A stretch of DNA of 64,000 bases from Peromyscus leucopus (GCF_004664715.2 NC_051075.1:25578215-25642214), one strand, 5' to 3'; positions 26,881 to 39,169 are shown, numbered from the stretch's first letter. Made by a program: numbers and translations. The notes: generated from the letters alone by a model not told the origin.

Positions 26881-26933
<53 letters not shown>
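26881..26933. repeat. (CA)26 microsatellite
   Basis: A perfect CA run. Confidence 0.96.
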
Positions 26934-26934
<1 letters not shown>

Positions 26935-26939
26935 ATTAC

Positions 26940-27815
26940 TTGAAAGCACCAGAGTGTTGTAAAAGGTAGGTGTAACATTAAGTGGGAGCATTAACTAGGT
27001 GAGAATTACCTCCACAATCTGCCCCATGGGCAGGACACCGCACAGGACAGATATGGAAGATAAGTAAAAAACGCCCAGTACATTTATGTGAAATACCATA
27101 TGGTAAAGTTAGAGGCAGTAAGACTATCTAAAATCCTAGAATAGATGAATTCAGACATTCTAAAATATATTCATCATAATGGCTGCGCTGTAATAAAAAT
27201 TACTAGGGATACAAAACATTTGAAATAATTTCTAAGAAAATGTAGTTAATCGAAATATGTCTCAAGATGACCAAGGTTTGGAAATAGCAGAAAAGTACAT
27301 TAAATACATGTTCTCTCTCTTTTCCTTCTTCTTCCTTCTCATTCCCTCCATCTCACATATGTTTATATCCAAAGACAAAATATTTCAACAGTACTGAACA
27401 AATGGGGGAATATTATCAAGTAAATAGAACCTGTTTTAAAAATCAAATGGATATTTGGGAACTAAGGAGCTATAACATCTTATGTGGAAAAGACAAATAG
27501 ATGTATGAGATGAAGAGAAAATTGGAAGCAGCAGAAAAGACAACTTGAGAACAAATCAATACAAAGCATCCAAGCCAAGAAGCAGCGCGAAAAAGAAGAA
27601 AAACAGACACACAGCTGCAGTAGCATGTGGATCGTCAAAGAAATGATCAAAAGCATATGGCAGACATTCAGTTTTATGCTCTCATATTATTAGACAGCCA
27701 GAAGTGAATTTTCCACTTACAGTTTGCTTCCAGTACTCAACCAAGATTATTACTGTTGCTGGCATGCATGTCTTAAATACTACTCTTAAAGCTATTTCTT
27801 AGCTTAAAACTCATT
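26940..27815. other. AT-rich unique intergenic DNA
   Basis: Nothing recognisable. Confidence 0.4.
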
Positions 27816-27821
27816 CTAGAG

Positions 27822-27992
27822 CTGGGCTGTGGTGGCACACATCTTTAATCCCAGATCTTGGGAAGCAGAGGCAGGTGGATCTTAACTGAGCCAGTCTGGT
27901 CTACAGAGCAAGTTCCAGAGTTCCAGGATAGCTGGGGCTACACAGAGAAACCTTATTTTAAAAAATCCCAAACAAAACAAAACAAAAAAAGA
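27822..27992 (+). repeat. B1 SINE
   Basis: GCTGGGCTGTGGTGGCACAC head, TCCCAGATCTTGGGAAGCAG, GGCTACACAGAGAAACCTTA and an AACAAAACAAAAC tail. Confidence 0.92.
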
Positions 27993-28019
27993 TTAATTAT
28001 AACATACAAGAGATTTGAT

Positions 28020-28133
28020 CATGATGAAGTATGGTGGTGGACAACTGTAATTGCATCACTTGGGAGGCCAGGGTAGTAGAAGTATACAACCTAGGTTAGT
28101 TTGGGATACTTATGGGGACCCTGTCTACACACA

Positions 28134-28202
<69 letters not shown>
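28020..28202 (+). repeat. Old B1-like SINE followed by (CA)n(GA)n
   Basis: GTGGTGGACAACTGTAATTG head and GACCCTGTCTACACACACAC end, then CA to about 28151 and GA to about 28202. Confidence 0.75.
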
Positions 28203-28204
<2 letters not shown>

Positions 28205-28571
28205 ACCATCTTCACTATTGAGACTGGAGACTACTGTACAGAAGCTGAGCAAGTTTCACTAGGCATTGGCCTGACCACTGAGCATGGCCCTGGGGCTCAT
28301 CTCCTGCATTAGCAAAAGGGAATACTCAACCCTTAACTGAGCTCATGGGTTCCTCCTTTGTCATTGTTAACGTGCTTGTATGCAAGGGTTAAAGTCCAAA
28401 CCTTGAGACATAGTAGGGACTGAACCGGAGCTCAGGATTCAGGTCTCTATCCCATGCTGTAGTGGAGAGACACCTATAACTGGATCACGAAACAGCAGCA
28501 ATAGTTAAGTTGACAATTCTGTAATCACAATCCAATTTATCCGACACGGTCTGTTGATCTGCAAACTTAAC
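28203..28571. other. Unique intergenic DNA
   Basis: No clear element. GGGACTGAACCGGAGCTCAG near 28417 may be an old tRNA-derived SINE scrap. Confidence 0.35.
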
Positions 28572-28582
28572 AGTTAGGAGAT

Positions 28583-28586
<4 letters not shown>

Positions 28587-28616
<30 letters not shown>

Positions 28617-28763
28617 GTTTTTCGAGACAGGGTTTCTCTGTGTAGCTTTGCGCCTTTCCTGGAGCTCACTTGGTAGCCCAGGCTGGCCTCGAACTCACAG
28701 AGATCCGCCTGCCTCTGCCTCCCGAGTGCTGGGATTAAAGGCGTGCGCCACCAACGCCCGGCT
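28587..28763 (-). repeat. Young B1 SINE with 15-bp perfect target-site duplication
   Basis: Long T tail, GAGACAGGGTTTCTCTGTGT, GCGCCTTTCCTGGAGCTCAC, end CGCCCGGC. AGTTAGGAGATTCTT is at 28572-28586 and 28764-28778 with no mismatch. Confidence 0.97.
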
Positions 28764-28779
28764 AGTTAGGAGATTCTTA

Positions 28780-29485
28780 AACTGAAATAGACTCTAAAAA
28801 AATTGTACGAAGAAGACATGACTGTGTCAGGTGAGACAGTATTTTAAATTGTTGGTATCGGTTGAAGGCTTGCTTAGGTTGAACTGTTGCTTAGATATTG
28901 TGCTGCAAAACCTTCTTGATTGCCTTCCCCACAGGACCCAGCCCTCTCACTACATTTAGGCTTTTCCCATGACATTTGGCCCTTATTTATAGTTTCTATT
29001 TGGTCATAAGAACATAGTCTTTTATGTCCTTGAAAATTGTTATAAGAGCTCCTTTAAAGGTTTCGTTTGGTGGTTCGGATGCCTGCATTCTCTTTGAGCT
29101 GTATCAGTTGACTACGTTTTGTATACAGCTGTCATTTTTCTTTTTCTTCATAGTTCTGGAAATGTATCCTGGCCATGGTGAACTCCTGCTGTGGAGACTT
29201 CCTGAGTTTGCCTGTCTTTAAGAAAAGGGCCATGCAAGCCAACAGTTCTGCATCGGTACAGTTCTGCTCAACCCAGGATGGCACCTGTGAAATTTCCGCC
29301 TGCTTTTGCTCATCCTCCAGGGCTTTAAAAACCCTTTGCTATTCCTCTAAAATTTTATAATTACCCTGATGTCTAAATGGGAGCTACTTCCCCTTTATAA
29401 GGCAGAGCTCCATCTTTTTTACTTTTAATCAAGCTTTCTTGATATTTATTTACTTTTGATCTTGAATGTTCTGCTTCCTTAAATC
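28780..29485. other. Unique intergenic DNA
   Basis: AT-rich, with no confident element or exon. Short L1-like phrases are possible but not decisive. Confidence 0.35.
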
Positions 29486-29489
29486 TTCT

Positions 29490-29695
29490 ATTACATTTTA
29501 TTTATTTGTTCATGTTTTATTTAGTGTAAGTATTTATGTATGTTTGTGAGCAGCTGTGCACTACATGTGGAGGTCTGAGGATAACTTACACGGGCCAAAT
29601 TGGCTCCTTCCACCATGTGGTACTTGGGGATCATCTCAGGTCATGCGGCTAGGCAGCAAACACTTTTACCAGCCGGGCCACCCCACTAACCCAGT
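29490..29695 (-). repeat. B3/B2-type SINE
   Basis: TTTTATTTATTTGTTCATG tail side, ACATGTGGAGGTCTGAGGA, and a CGGGCCACCCCACTAACCC end. Confidence 0.75.
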
Positions 29696-29789
29696 TTTTC
29701 CCCTTTAATTGAGTTGTTTATACCATCTATGTGTCTCTGTGTGTTTATTATATGTGTGTGTTGTGTGTATCTCACATATATGTGTGTGT

Positions 29790-29886
29790 GTTTAGGCTTT
29801 TTCCACCTTGCAGTGCAAATGACTGAACCTAGGGCTCTGTACTTGCTAAGCAAATACTCTACCACTGAGTTACGTCTCAGCTCTAG
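29790..29886 (-). repeat. ID/B4-type SINE fragment
   Basis: GACTGAACCTAGGGCTCTGT, CTTGCTAAGCAAATACTCTA and CCACTGAGTTACGTCTCAG. Confidence 0.7.
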
Positions 29887-30079
29887 ATATATTTATACTA
29901 ATTTCAAATACTATCAAACTAGCATTTATCTAATATTTTTTCTTTTGTTCTTTTCTGTTTCTCTTCAGCCTTCCTTTTTTGCTTGAGATATTTTTAGTAT
30001 TATGTTTTAATATTGCCATGGCCATTTCTGCATTAAAACATGCATCTTTAATTTACTGCAGTTTACTTGCTTTAAAGTT

Positions 30080-30240
30080 TTTTTTAAATGTATATGGGTA
30101 TTTTACTTGCATACAGTGCCTATGGAGGCCAGAAGAGAGCATGGGATGCCTTGGAACAGGAGTCACAGATGTTTGTCAGCCACCATGTGGGTATTGGAAT
30201 CAAATCTGGATCCTCTGGAAGAGCAGCCAGTGCTCTTAAC
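30080..30240 (-). repeat. B3-type SINE
   Basis: TATGGAGGCCAGAAGAGAGC, CAGCCACCATGTGGGTATTG and GAAGAGCAGCCAGTGCTCTT. Confidence 0.85.
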
Positions 30241-30362
30241 TACTCTCTATATAGTCCTGGCTGTCCTGGAACTCACTATGTAGACAGAGTTGGCTTCAAA
30301 CTCACAGAGATCCATTTACCTCTGGAGTGTTGGTATCAAAGGTGTGCGCCACCATACCGACC
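30241..30362 (-). repeat. B1 SINE fragment
   Basis: AGTCCTGGCTGTCCTGGAAC, AACTCACAGAGATCCATTTA and GGTGTGCGCCACCATACCGA. It directly abuts the B3 to its left. Confidence 0.8.
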
Positions 30363-30424
30363 CTTATTTTCCTTTAACTTAAGGAATATTCTTTGCCCAC
30401 CATGAAATTCGAGGTTGACAATTT

Positions 30425-30588
30425 CTTTCTTTCTTTTTTGTTTTTGTTTTTTCGAGACAGGGTCTCTCTGTGTAGCCCTGGCTGTCCTGGGACTCTCTCT
30501 GTAGACCTGGCTGGCCATGAACTCAAAGATCTGCCTGCCTCTGCCTCCCAAGTGCTGGGTAAAGGTGTGCACCTCCGCTGCCAGGCAA
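30425..30588 (-). repeat. B1 SINE
   Basis: T-rich tail, TCGAGACAGGGTCTCTCTGT, and CTGCCTCCCAAGTGCTGG; ends near CTGCCAGGC. Confidence 0.9.
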
Positions 30589-30589
30589 G

Positions 30590-31245
30590 AATTTCTTTTC
30601 TTTGGAAATTTAGAGATGATATTCCATTGTCTTTTGCCTTCACTATTTTTAATGAAAATTCATTTGCCATTCTTATCTTTCTTCTATTTTCAATATTTTC
30701 CTCCTTGAGAAAAAATATTTAATCATGATTATTATATGTCTTTTTGTATGATTATCATTTTTGAAGCTTGTTGAATTTATTGGATATGAAGATTTATGGA
30801 TATGACTTATTTAATCAAATTTGGGGAGTTTGGGCTATTATTTATTCAAATTTTCTGTTCTTTTTCAGGTGAAACCCTAACTATAAGCTAGATAGGCTGA
30901 ATTTTTTCCACAGATGATTTAGTATCTGTGCACTTTTTCTTCTTTGTCTCTGGTTTGGATAAAGTCTATTGCCATGCATTTAAGTTTAAGAATATTTTAT
31001 CCCCTCTTGTTTAATTATTTCTAAAGCTCATCTACTGAATTTATGGCTTCAGATGATGGTGTGTTTATGTGTAGGTGTTGCATTTGTTGATGGTTTTCCT
31101 GTATTTTATTTCTCCATTCATTGTGTTATGTTTTCTATAAATCCCTGAGCATATTTATAACAGCTGTTTTAAAGCCTTATCTGGTATTCTTTCCATTATC
31201 TGATTTTCTTCTGATTTGGAGGTATGCTTTCCTGCTTCTTTGCAT
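30590..31245 (-). mobile_element. Ancient L1 remnant
   Basis: TTGAAGCTTGTTGAATTTAT, GGGCTATTATTTATTCAAAT, GAGCATATTTATAACAGCTG and TTTTAAAGCCTTATCTGGTA follow the order of antisense old mammalian L1. Confidence 0.7.
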
Positions 31246-31315
31246 GCTTACATTATCCCCCTGAACCTATAGCAGCTAGACAAGCGCTCCGCCACTGAGT
31301 TACATCCTCAGCCCA
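31246..31315 (-). repeat. ID-type SINE fragment
   Basis: AGCTAGACAAGCGCTCCGCC then ACTGAGTTACATCCTCAGCC. Confidence 0.7.
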
Positions 31316-31319
31316 CTAG

Positions 31320-32620
31320 TCACCTTTAAATGGGGTGCTAGTATATAACCGGTGAGTGGTTACATTTTATTAGTTTCTTCATTTCATTTCACCATACAGA
31401 TACGTTTCCTTCTGGTCTGCTAGATCATTTTGAAGGCTTGCATTTAATCTTGTACAACAAAGCTGTAAGTAAGCTTGTTCTGTGGCTAACTTAAACTTCA
31501 CTGTGAAGGTATGACATTTTTGCAATCTGTGCTGAATGCAACCAGGGCAACACAGGTTCTTTACTAAGCCTTGTTAGAATTCAAACATTCCCCAGCCCAG
31601 TGCAAGCTCTGGGAAGCTTTCAACCTATGAATTCATTCATTGCTTGGCTTTCCAGAATTGCTTTCTTTTTCTGTGTGGCTTGTGTTCAGTCGAAGATTCA
31701 GGGGCAGCATGCACATTTTTGGAGCTCTTTTTTTGCACGGCTTCCTTCTTTCCATAGTGTTCTGCTTCACACATTCTGGCTACCTCACTCTCCTCATGCC
31801 TCCTCTCTCAACTAAGCCAGACTGACGTATGCCGCTTAGAACCCCTTCCCTACATCTCTGTCCAGATTATCACTGTAAGTAGAAGGTTGGGGTGGTCATG
31901 CTCCTCCTTGTTTGTCTTTTGTTGGGAAATCAAAATCCTGTGTTATTTGGGATCCAGTGTCTGAAAGGTGACTCTGTATGTTTGTCTAGTTTTCTACTCG
32001 TGCACAGTGGGAGGAGATGTTGGTTATTTGGTCATGTATGGAAGTTGAGCAAGGGACCTATTTTTTAAAAATTTCTAGTGAATTTTTTCAAGCCAGGAAC
32101 TAAAGTTCCCAGAGTCATATTTACATAATTCTCAAACAGACAAAATTAGATCTGGGTTTCAATCTTTTTTCTCCCAGCAAGCAGTTGGAGAAAATGTTAC
32201 ATAGATCTAGTACCTAAATGCATTGTGGTTTAACCATCATTTCTAGTTTACTGGGATAAACTCATGTGCCAAGAAGTAAGGACATTACAGTGAAAGCCCC
32301 TATGAGAAACAAGGTAACTATGGAATTATCTTATGAAACACTAATATTCTCAAACTTTGAGATGAAACAGCAGCAAGTAAAGCGAATCATTACCATATGG
32401 AAAATTTTAAATCAAGATTTAATAAGGAACAGAATATAAAGGAATATAGATAAAATAGATGTTAAATAGGTGATACATAAATAGATGACAGAAAACAGAT
32501 AGATAGATTGGTGATAGGTCAATTGAGATATATACTCCCAATATAATAACATAATATAATATATATTACACATACCCCATGTATATCCTCTGTCTGGGGG
32601 TTTCTGTATTTATGCATTCA
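31320..32620. other. Intergenic DNA without recognised element
   Basis: AT-rich. GATAGATAGATTGG and ATAATATAATATATATT patches near 32500-32570. No exon seen. Confidence 0.35.
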
Positions 32621-32654
32621 TTGTCTTGCATCCTAGTATTCTAGCTAACTGAAA

Positions 32655-33170
32655 TTTGTAGTGATCTTGAAGTCAGCTCAAGACACCCCAAGACCAGGTG
32701 CTCAGGACAAAGAAAATTTATTTGCTCCAGAGGGATGGAATCAGAGACAAAGACAGGAAGCAGAGGATAAAGGGGAAGAGAATAAGGGAAAAGGGACAGG
32801 AGTATTTGTCCTGGAGGAGGGACAAAGGACTGCCTCTGAATAGAGAGGAGACAGACATGGCACATAGGAAGATGGCGATTTATAAAGGTAAAAGGGAAGA
32901 CCCTGTGTTCAGATGAGGTGTTTAGTTTTAACTGGACATGTTAAGTAGGTGAGCCGCAGGGGGCTTCTGATTGCTGGACTTCAGTACTTTTGATAGCTAG
33001 ACCTTGGTAGTCAGCCTCAGGAGGAGGAAATAGCCAAATAAGAGAGTAGACCTTGGTGGCTAGCTTTAGGAATGTGACCTAAAGGTTTTTAGCAAGGCAC
33101 AGGGAATAGTGGAGAAGGACATGGCCTGCCAGACCCATGTTTGCCAAGCTTAGTTGGCTAGAGTCCCTTC
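32655..33170 (-). mobile_element. Probable solo LTR
   Basis: On the minus strand a TATA-like TTTATAAATCGCC (near 32883) precedes an AATAAA (AAATAAATTTTCTTTG, near 32713-32720) by about 165 bp, the U3-R layout of an LTR. No flanking retroviral genes; family not recognised. Confidence 0.45.
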
Positions 33171-33225
33171 AAAATTTATAATATATAATATATATTATGT
33201 ATACAACATTGTATTACAGGGTTTT

Positions 33226-33402
33226 TTCTTTTCTTTCTTTTCTTTTTTTTTTTTGTCTTTTGAGACAGGGTTTCTCCATGTAGTTTTGGTGCCTGGCCTG
33301 GATCTCGCTCTGTAGACCAGGCTGGCCTCGAACTCACAGAGATCCGTCTGGCTCTGCCTCCCGAGTACTGGGATTAAAGGCGTGCGCCACTGCCACCTGT
33401 TG
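33226..33402 (-). repeat. B1 SINE with 16-bp target-site duplication
   Basis: CTTTT-rich tail, GAGACAGGGTTTCTCCATGT and GGCGTGCGCCACTGCCACC. TGTATTACAGGGTTTT is at 33210-33225 and 33403-33418, perfect. Confidence 0.97.
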
Positions 33403-33419
33403 TGTATTACAGGGTTTTG

Positions 33420-34224
33420 ACATCAATTACAAAACTGGTCTAAAAGTCTGTAAGGCTATTAATTTCACTTGGTATTAGAGTATGAAGTTCCTAGTGCAAC
33501 TCATTGGAAAAAAAGAAGACATGTGTAATGTGCAGGAGAGAAAGAGCAAGCTGGCCCATATAGCGTAATGTGACATCTTCAAGGACGAACTGAAATTTGT
33601 GCCATTTTTACTAAGTCTTGATGGCATAGGTATCCTGTAGGAGAAACTGATGCCCTCAGTCACGGAGCTAAACACATCTGCCCTGGGAGCTGAAGAAGCT
33701 GAAGAGGAATTCAGAAGACAGAGATCCAGCAAACCAAGGAGATCCAGGGGTGACTGGCAACGTGTATGTGACTTTTAGAAGTGGCTGGAGCTTCATTTAT
33801 GCCGTTTCAATCTCATACAAGCATGTCTGTGTGGCTGACTCAAACTGCAAACATACAGGAAAGAGAATTCTGGAAACTGAGTTCAGCACAGCCAGTTGAC
33901 ACAAAGCCATCGGAGAAGTGGTTGTTTCCATGGAACCCACTTGGGGTCCGTTTCACTAGTGCAAATCAGCATTTATTAAAAGGAACGGCCCTGGGAAAGC
34001 TCCGAGAAGAGGCTAGTCAAGTGGCAGGACCCTGAGACCCATGGAGCTGGCAGCAGTATCAAGGAGACTTGGCAAAAACACTTGCATTTAACATGAATAA
34101 CTGGCCAAATAGAAGCAGAAGATTAGCTTTTGGCTTCCAATCCAGTAGCCTCGTCAGTCACGGTGGAGCAATAACAGAGGAGGGGTCCCTCTGCCTGAGG
34201 CTCTCAGTATTTCTATATCCTTCT
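33420..34224. other. Unassigned intergenic DNA
   Basis: No repeat recognised. Several open stretches of 60-90 codons occur on both strands but show no known domain, so I do not call a gene. It lies between the two diverged direct repeats at 32625 and 34225. Confidence 0.35.
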
Positions 34225-34610
34225 CTTGCATCCTGGGATTCTGGCTAACTGAAATTTATATTAACTACACTTGGACAGAAATATAAAATCTAACCCAGGT
34301 GAAAGTGAGGGAAATGTGTACACTGACATTGCTTGTGAGGGAAACCAGACCTTCAGAGGCAATCCATAGAAAGAGGGAGAACTAACCCAGCAGGTAGAGG
34401 AGGGTGCTGGAAATGCAAAGTGGAGAGCAGCTTCAAGATGGCCAAGAAGAACATGCACTGAAAAGGCCCTTTGCAAGGGTGGTGTATTAGTTTAGGGGGA
34501 TAAAGAGAAAATGTTAAACTTTCTCTGAAATAAGGTGTAATAAATGAGCTAAAGTAGGAGACAGGTGGAAAGGGAGGTTATTGAGAGGCAGAAATGTTTA
34601 AGTGGGGCGG

Positions 34611-34888
34611 TGTTGTGGAATGTTCCTTTACACTGTGTGAAGATATATCACTGTGATTGGTTTAATAAAAAGCTAAGCAGCCAATAGCTAGGCAGGATTT
34701 TGGGGGCAGAAAGAATGCTGGGAAGAAGAAGGGTGGAGAAGCTAAATAGACACGGAACTGGTCAGACACAAAATGGGATAGAGATAAAACCGAGATTAGT
34801 AGAAATATGGGTTAATTTAAGTTATAAGAGCTAGTTAGGAACAAGCCCAAGTGATCTGACAAGCTTTCATAATTAATAAGCAGTCTAC
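34611..34888 (+). mobile_element. LTR family B, 3'-truncated at the L1 junction
   Basis: TGTTGTGGAATGTTCC start, GTGATTGGTTTAATAAAAAG, ATATGGGTTAATTTAAGTTA with TAAGAGCTAGTTAGG, then AATTAATAAGC, where it stops and L1 ORF2 text begins. The full copies continue about 80 bp more. Confidence 0.7.
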
Positions 34889-36228
34889 CAACACAATTCT
34901 TCACAGACCTGGAAAGAACAATACTCAACTTCATTTGGAAAAACAAAAAACCCAGGATAGCCAAAAGAATCCTGTACAATAAAACAACCTCTGGAGGCAT
35001 CACGATCCCTGACCTCAAGTTCTACTATAGAGCTATAGTAATAAAAACAGCTTGGTACTAGCATAAAAACTGACATGTGGGCCAATGGAATCGAATTGAA
35101 GACCCTGACATTAATCCGCACACCTATGAACATACAATTTTTGACAAAGAAACCAAAACTGTACAATGGAAAAAAGAAAGCATCTTCAACAAATGGTGCT
35201 GGCATAACTGGATGTCAACATGCAGAAGACTGTAAACAGATCCATATCTGCCACCATGCACAAAACTCAAGTGCAAGTGGATCAAAGAACTCAACATAAA
35301 TCCAGTTACTCTGAACCTGATAGAAGAAAAAGTAGGAAGTAGTTTTGAATGCATTGGCACAGGAGATCACTTACTAAATATAACACCAGTAGCACAGACA
35401 CTGAGAGAAACAATCAATCAATGGAACCTTTTGAAACTGAGAAGCTTTTGTAGAGCAAAGTACATGGTCAACAAGACAAAGCGACAGCCTACAGAATGGG
35501 AAAAGATCTTCACCAACACCACATCTGACAGAGGGTTAATATCCAGAATATATAAAGAACTCAAGAAATTAGACATCAAAGTGCCCAACAGTCCAATTAA
35601 GAAATGGGCTATAGAGCTAAACAGAGAATTCTCAACAGAGGAAGCTCAAATGGCTGAAAGACATTTAAGGAATTGCTCAACATCCCTAATCATCAGGGAA
35701 ATGCAAATCAAAACGACTCTGAGATACCACCTAACACATGTCATAATGGCTAAGATCAAAACACTGAAGACAGCTTATGCTGGAGAGGATGTGGAGCAAG
35801 GGGAACTCTTCTACACTGTTGGTGGGAATGCAAGCTTGTATAGCCACTTTGGAAATCAATATGGCTCTTTATTAGATAACTGGCAATCAATTTCCCCCAA
35901 GACCCAGCTATCCCACTCTTGGGCATATTCCCAAGGAATGCTCAATCATACCACAAGGGCACACGCTCAGCTATGTTCATAGCAGCATTATTTTTAATAG
36001 CTAGAACCTGGAAACAGTCTAGATGCCCTTCAACTGAAGAATGGATAAATAAAATGTGGTACATATACACAATGGAGTACTACTCAGCAGAGAAAAACAA
36101 TGGCATCATGAGGTTTGCAGACAAATGGATGGATCTAGAAAAAATCATCCTGAGTGAGATAACCCAGACTCAGAAAGACAAACACGGTATGTACTCACTC
36201 ATAGGTGGATACTAGATGTAAAACAAAG
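34889..36228 (+). pseudogene. L1 ORF2 C-terminal remnant (frameshifted)
   Basis: The frame fragments give LINE-1 ORF2 C-terminal text. One segment (35431-35982) contains QPTEWEKIFTNTTSDRGLIS, NSPIKKWAIELNREFS and CSTSLIIREMQIKTTLRYHL; a second in another frame (35919-36215) contains MFIAALFLIARTWKQSRCPS and MWYIYTMEYYSAE. This part follows the reverse transcriptase domain and includes the Cys-rich region, here with its cysteines mostly lost around 35780-35860. There are frameshifts and a stop after TAWY near 35060, so the copy is dead. The element is 5'-truncated: ORF1, endonuclease and RT are absent. Confidence 0.93.
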
Positions 36229-37135
36229 GATGACTAGACTGCTACTCACAACTCCAGGGAGGCTACCTAGAAAACAGGACCCTAAGAAAGACACAGGGAT
36301 AGCCCAACGACAAAGAAATGGATGCGATCTACATGAGCAAACTGGATGTGTGTGTGTGTGGGGTGATGAAGAGCAAGGGTCAGGGGAAAGAGAGATTAGG
36401 GGAGTAGGAGATCCTAGCTGGATCAAGAACAGAGAGGGAGAACAAGGAAAAAGAGACCATGATAAATGAAGACCCCATGGGAATAGGCAGAAGCAAAGTG
36501 CTAGAGAGGTCCCCAGAAATCCACAAAGATACCTCCACAATAGACTACTGGCAATGGTAGAGAGAATGCCTGAACTGACCTACTCTGGTGATTGGATGGC
36601 CATACACCCTAACTGTCATGGTAGAACTCTCATCCAGTGACTGATGGAAGCAGATGCAGAGATCCACGGCCAGGCCCCAGGTGGACCTCTGGGAGTCCAA
36701 TCGGCGAGAAAGAGGAGAGATTGTATGAGCGAAAATTGTTGAGACCATGACTGGAAAAAGCACAGGGACAAATAGCCAAACTAGTGGAAACACATGAACT
36801 ATGAACCAATAGCTGAGAAGCCCCCAACTGCATCAGGCCCTCTGGATAAGTGAGACAGCTGATTAGCTTGAACTGTTTGGGAGGCCCCCAGGCATTGGGA
36901 CCAGGACCTGTCCTTAGTACATGAGCTGGCTGTTTGGAGCCTGGGGCCTATGCTGGGACACTTTGCTCAGCTTGGGTGAAGGGGGGACTGGATCTGCCTC
37001 AACTGAATCTACCAGGCTGAGCTGAATCCCCAGGGGAGTCCTTGCTCTGGAGGAGATGGGAATGGGGGGTAGGCTGGGGGGGAGTTTAATTTGCTTAACT
37101 GTTTTAAGATAAAAGAATTAATTCAATTGTTCTCC
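36229..37135 (+). mobile_element. L1 3' UTR of the same element
   Basis: It continues directly from ORF2. It contains AACTGTTTGGGAGGCCCCCA, a GAGGAGATGGGAATGGGGGG polypurine region, and an AATT-rich end. The tail lacks a long poly(A). Confidence 0.85.
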
Positions 37136-37612
37136 GACTATGACAGAACTTTGTACACTTTGGTTTTATATCATCTCAAACACAGTGCTGTCTTTTTGTT
37201 TTGAGGCGTGCTGTATTATATTGCCTTCAAAGGGCAGAACATTTCTTGTCTAACCAGAAATAAAGGACATCAATTATTATTGTGAGCCTGCCAAGGCATC
37301 AAAATCAGCAAACATCCTACAAAACAAAAAGACATTATGTTAGTCTGAATAGGTTATGTAGTGGAAATAAACATGCTCCAGATCTCAGTAGCTTCAAGCA
37401 ACATGTCCATCAGGACTTAATGGGGACCTCCCTCCGGTAATCAAGCAGGGACCCAGGCTGTCAGAGAAGGAATCTTCTCACAAGATGCCAGACTCATGCT
37501 AAGGGTAGCAACTGTTAGATCTAGAAGAGCCACGTGTAGATCCTCTTCATGATCCACAGGCCAAGCTAGACATGCAGCTTACAAAATCATAAAGGTACAA
37601 GATAGACATTTC
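37136..37612. other. Intergenic DNA between two inverted L1 ends
   Basis: TTAGTCTGAATAGGTTATGT and TCAGTAGCTTCAAGCAACAT (37340-37400) may be an old mammalian repeat. No gene is seen. Confidence 0.35.
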
Positions 37613-38082
37613 TTTTTTTTTAATTTATTTTATTTTACAATACTATTCAGTTCTACATAACAGCCACAGATTCTCTTGTTCTCTCCCTTCCTGCCCCCCT
37701 CCCCTTCCCCCCAGCCCACCTCCCATTCCCACCTCCTCCAGATCAAGGTCTCCCCCAAGGACTGGGATCGACCTGATAGAATCAGTCCAGGCAGGTCCAG
37801 TCCCCTCCTCCCAGATTGAGCCAAGCGTCCCTGCATAAGTCCTAGGTTTCAAACAGCTAACTCATGCAGCAAGCCCAGGACCTGGTACCACTGCCTAGAT
37901 GCCTCCCAAACAGATCAAGCTAATCGACTGTCTCACCTATTCAGAGGGCCTGATCCAGTTGGGGGCCCCTCAGCCTTTGGTTCATAGTTCATGTGTTTCC
38001 ATTCGTTTGGCTATTTGTCCCTGTGTCCAACCTTGGTTTCAACAATTCTGGCTCATATAAACCCTCCTCTTTCTCACTAAGA
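37613..38082 (-). mobile_element. L1 3' end, inverted relative to the 36-kb copy
   Basis: T-rich tail (TTTTTTTTAATTTATTTTAT), pyrimidine-rich GCCCCCCTCCCCTTCCCCCC, CAGCCTTTGGTTCATAGTTC. It is the reverse complement of the 3' UTR at 36760-37090 with moderate divergence. Confidence 0.9.
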
Positions 38083-38089
38083 TGGACAT

Positions 38090-39160
38090 TTCTAACATGC
38101 TCGCAGAAGTGTGGGAGGATGTGAGGATTTTTGAGTGAGCAGCATTTAAACATATTCCACATACCCTTTTCTGTAGACTCCAGGTGAAACTTCTGCTTCC
38201 ACATAGCTTTTATCATCTCTGTCATCTACTGCTCCTTCACTGGGGGTAGGTGACTGCTCACATCTGTTGCACTAAAGACTGGTGGAGCAGACTTACCTGG
38301 ATGGTAAATAGAAAGCGGCTGACACAAGACTCTGCGATATTCTTCTTCTCCTGTTTGGCTCCAAATTCTTCTCAGAATATAAGCTATGAACAAAGTTAAG
38401 ATCACAAGGGTTGAGCTCTGAAATCTCTGGCCAGGTTGTTTATGTGCTTGATTGAAAACTCAAAACGTGGCTCTTCATTGACAGGCAATCCAAAATGTGT
38501 ATGTGTAGTGCATGCAATGTGTATGAAAAAGCAGCAAGACTGTCCTTGTGGCTCCTCACCATAGCTCACTGGTTTTACCTTTCCCGTGTCCTCATTTGGT
38601 CTCTACTTCTCTCTCCCTCTCATCTCTGCCTCCATCTCCGGAGAGCTACTTAACCTTCCCTCATACGTGCCAGCCAAGACCCTAATCCATGAAGACAGAA
38701 AGCTCCTGGACTGCAGAAGACGAGGGTTGTTTGCTCAAGTACCAACGTGGTCTATAGGCAGAAGCATAGAGGTCAACCAGAGCCAGCTGGGGACTCGGGC
38801 TTCATGCTGAGCCCACATAGCACGTTGAACATGGAGTCCATCGGGTAGGCTTAGATAAGGTAGGGTCCAGTTAAGAAAAGAGGTCTCTGAATGCACTTCT
38901 GTTGGATTACGTCACCATAATTAGCCTCAGTTTACATATGTGTAAAATGGGAATCATAGCGTCTTGATTTGAAAAGCTGTTGTGAGAAGACAATGAGGTA
39001 ATATGTGGGAAACCTCAGCTCTTTCTGGCATTAGAGTAGTGATTCTATGGAGTATTAGTTTTCCTTTTCCCCCCTCCTTTATCCAGAATCAAACCTTGAT
39101 GCTAAGATAAGGGGACCAGTACCTCCAAGGGCATGAGAGACCTTTCAAAGGAGGATGTGG
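38090..39160. other. Unique intergenic DNA
   Basis: No repeat or exon recognised. Confidence 0.4.
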
Positions 39161-39169
39161 TTGGTTGTT

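Noticed and set aside
27541..27620. A-rich AAGCAGCGCGAAAAAGAAG stretch as a coding or small RNA gene
   Set aside because: No frame, promoter box or fold stood out.
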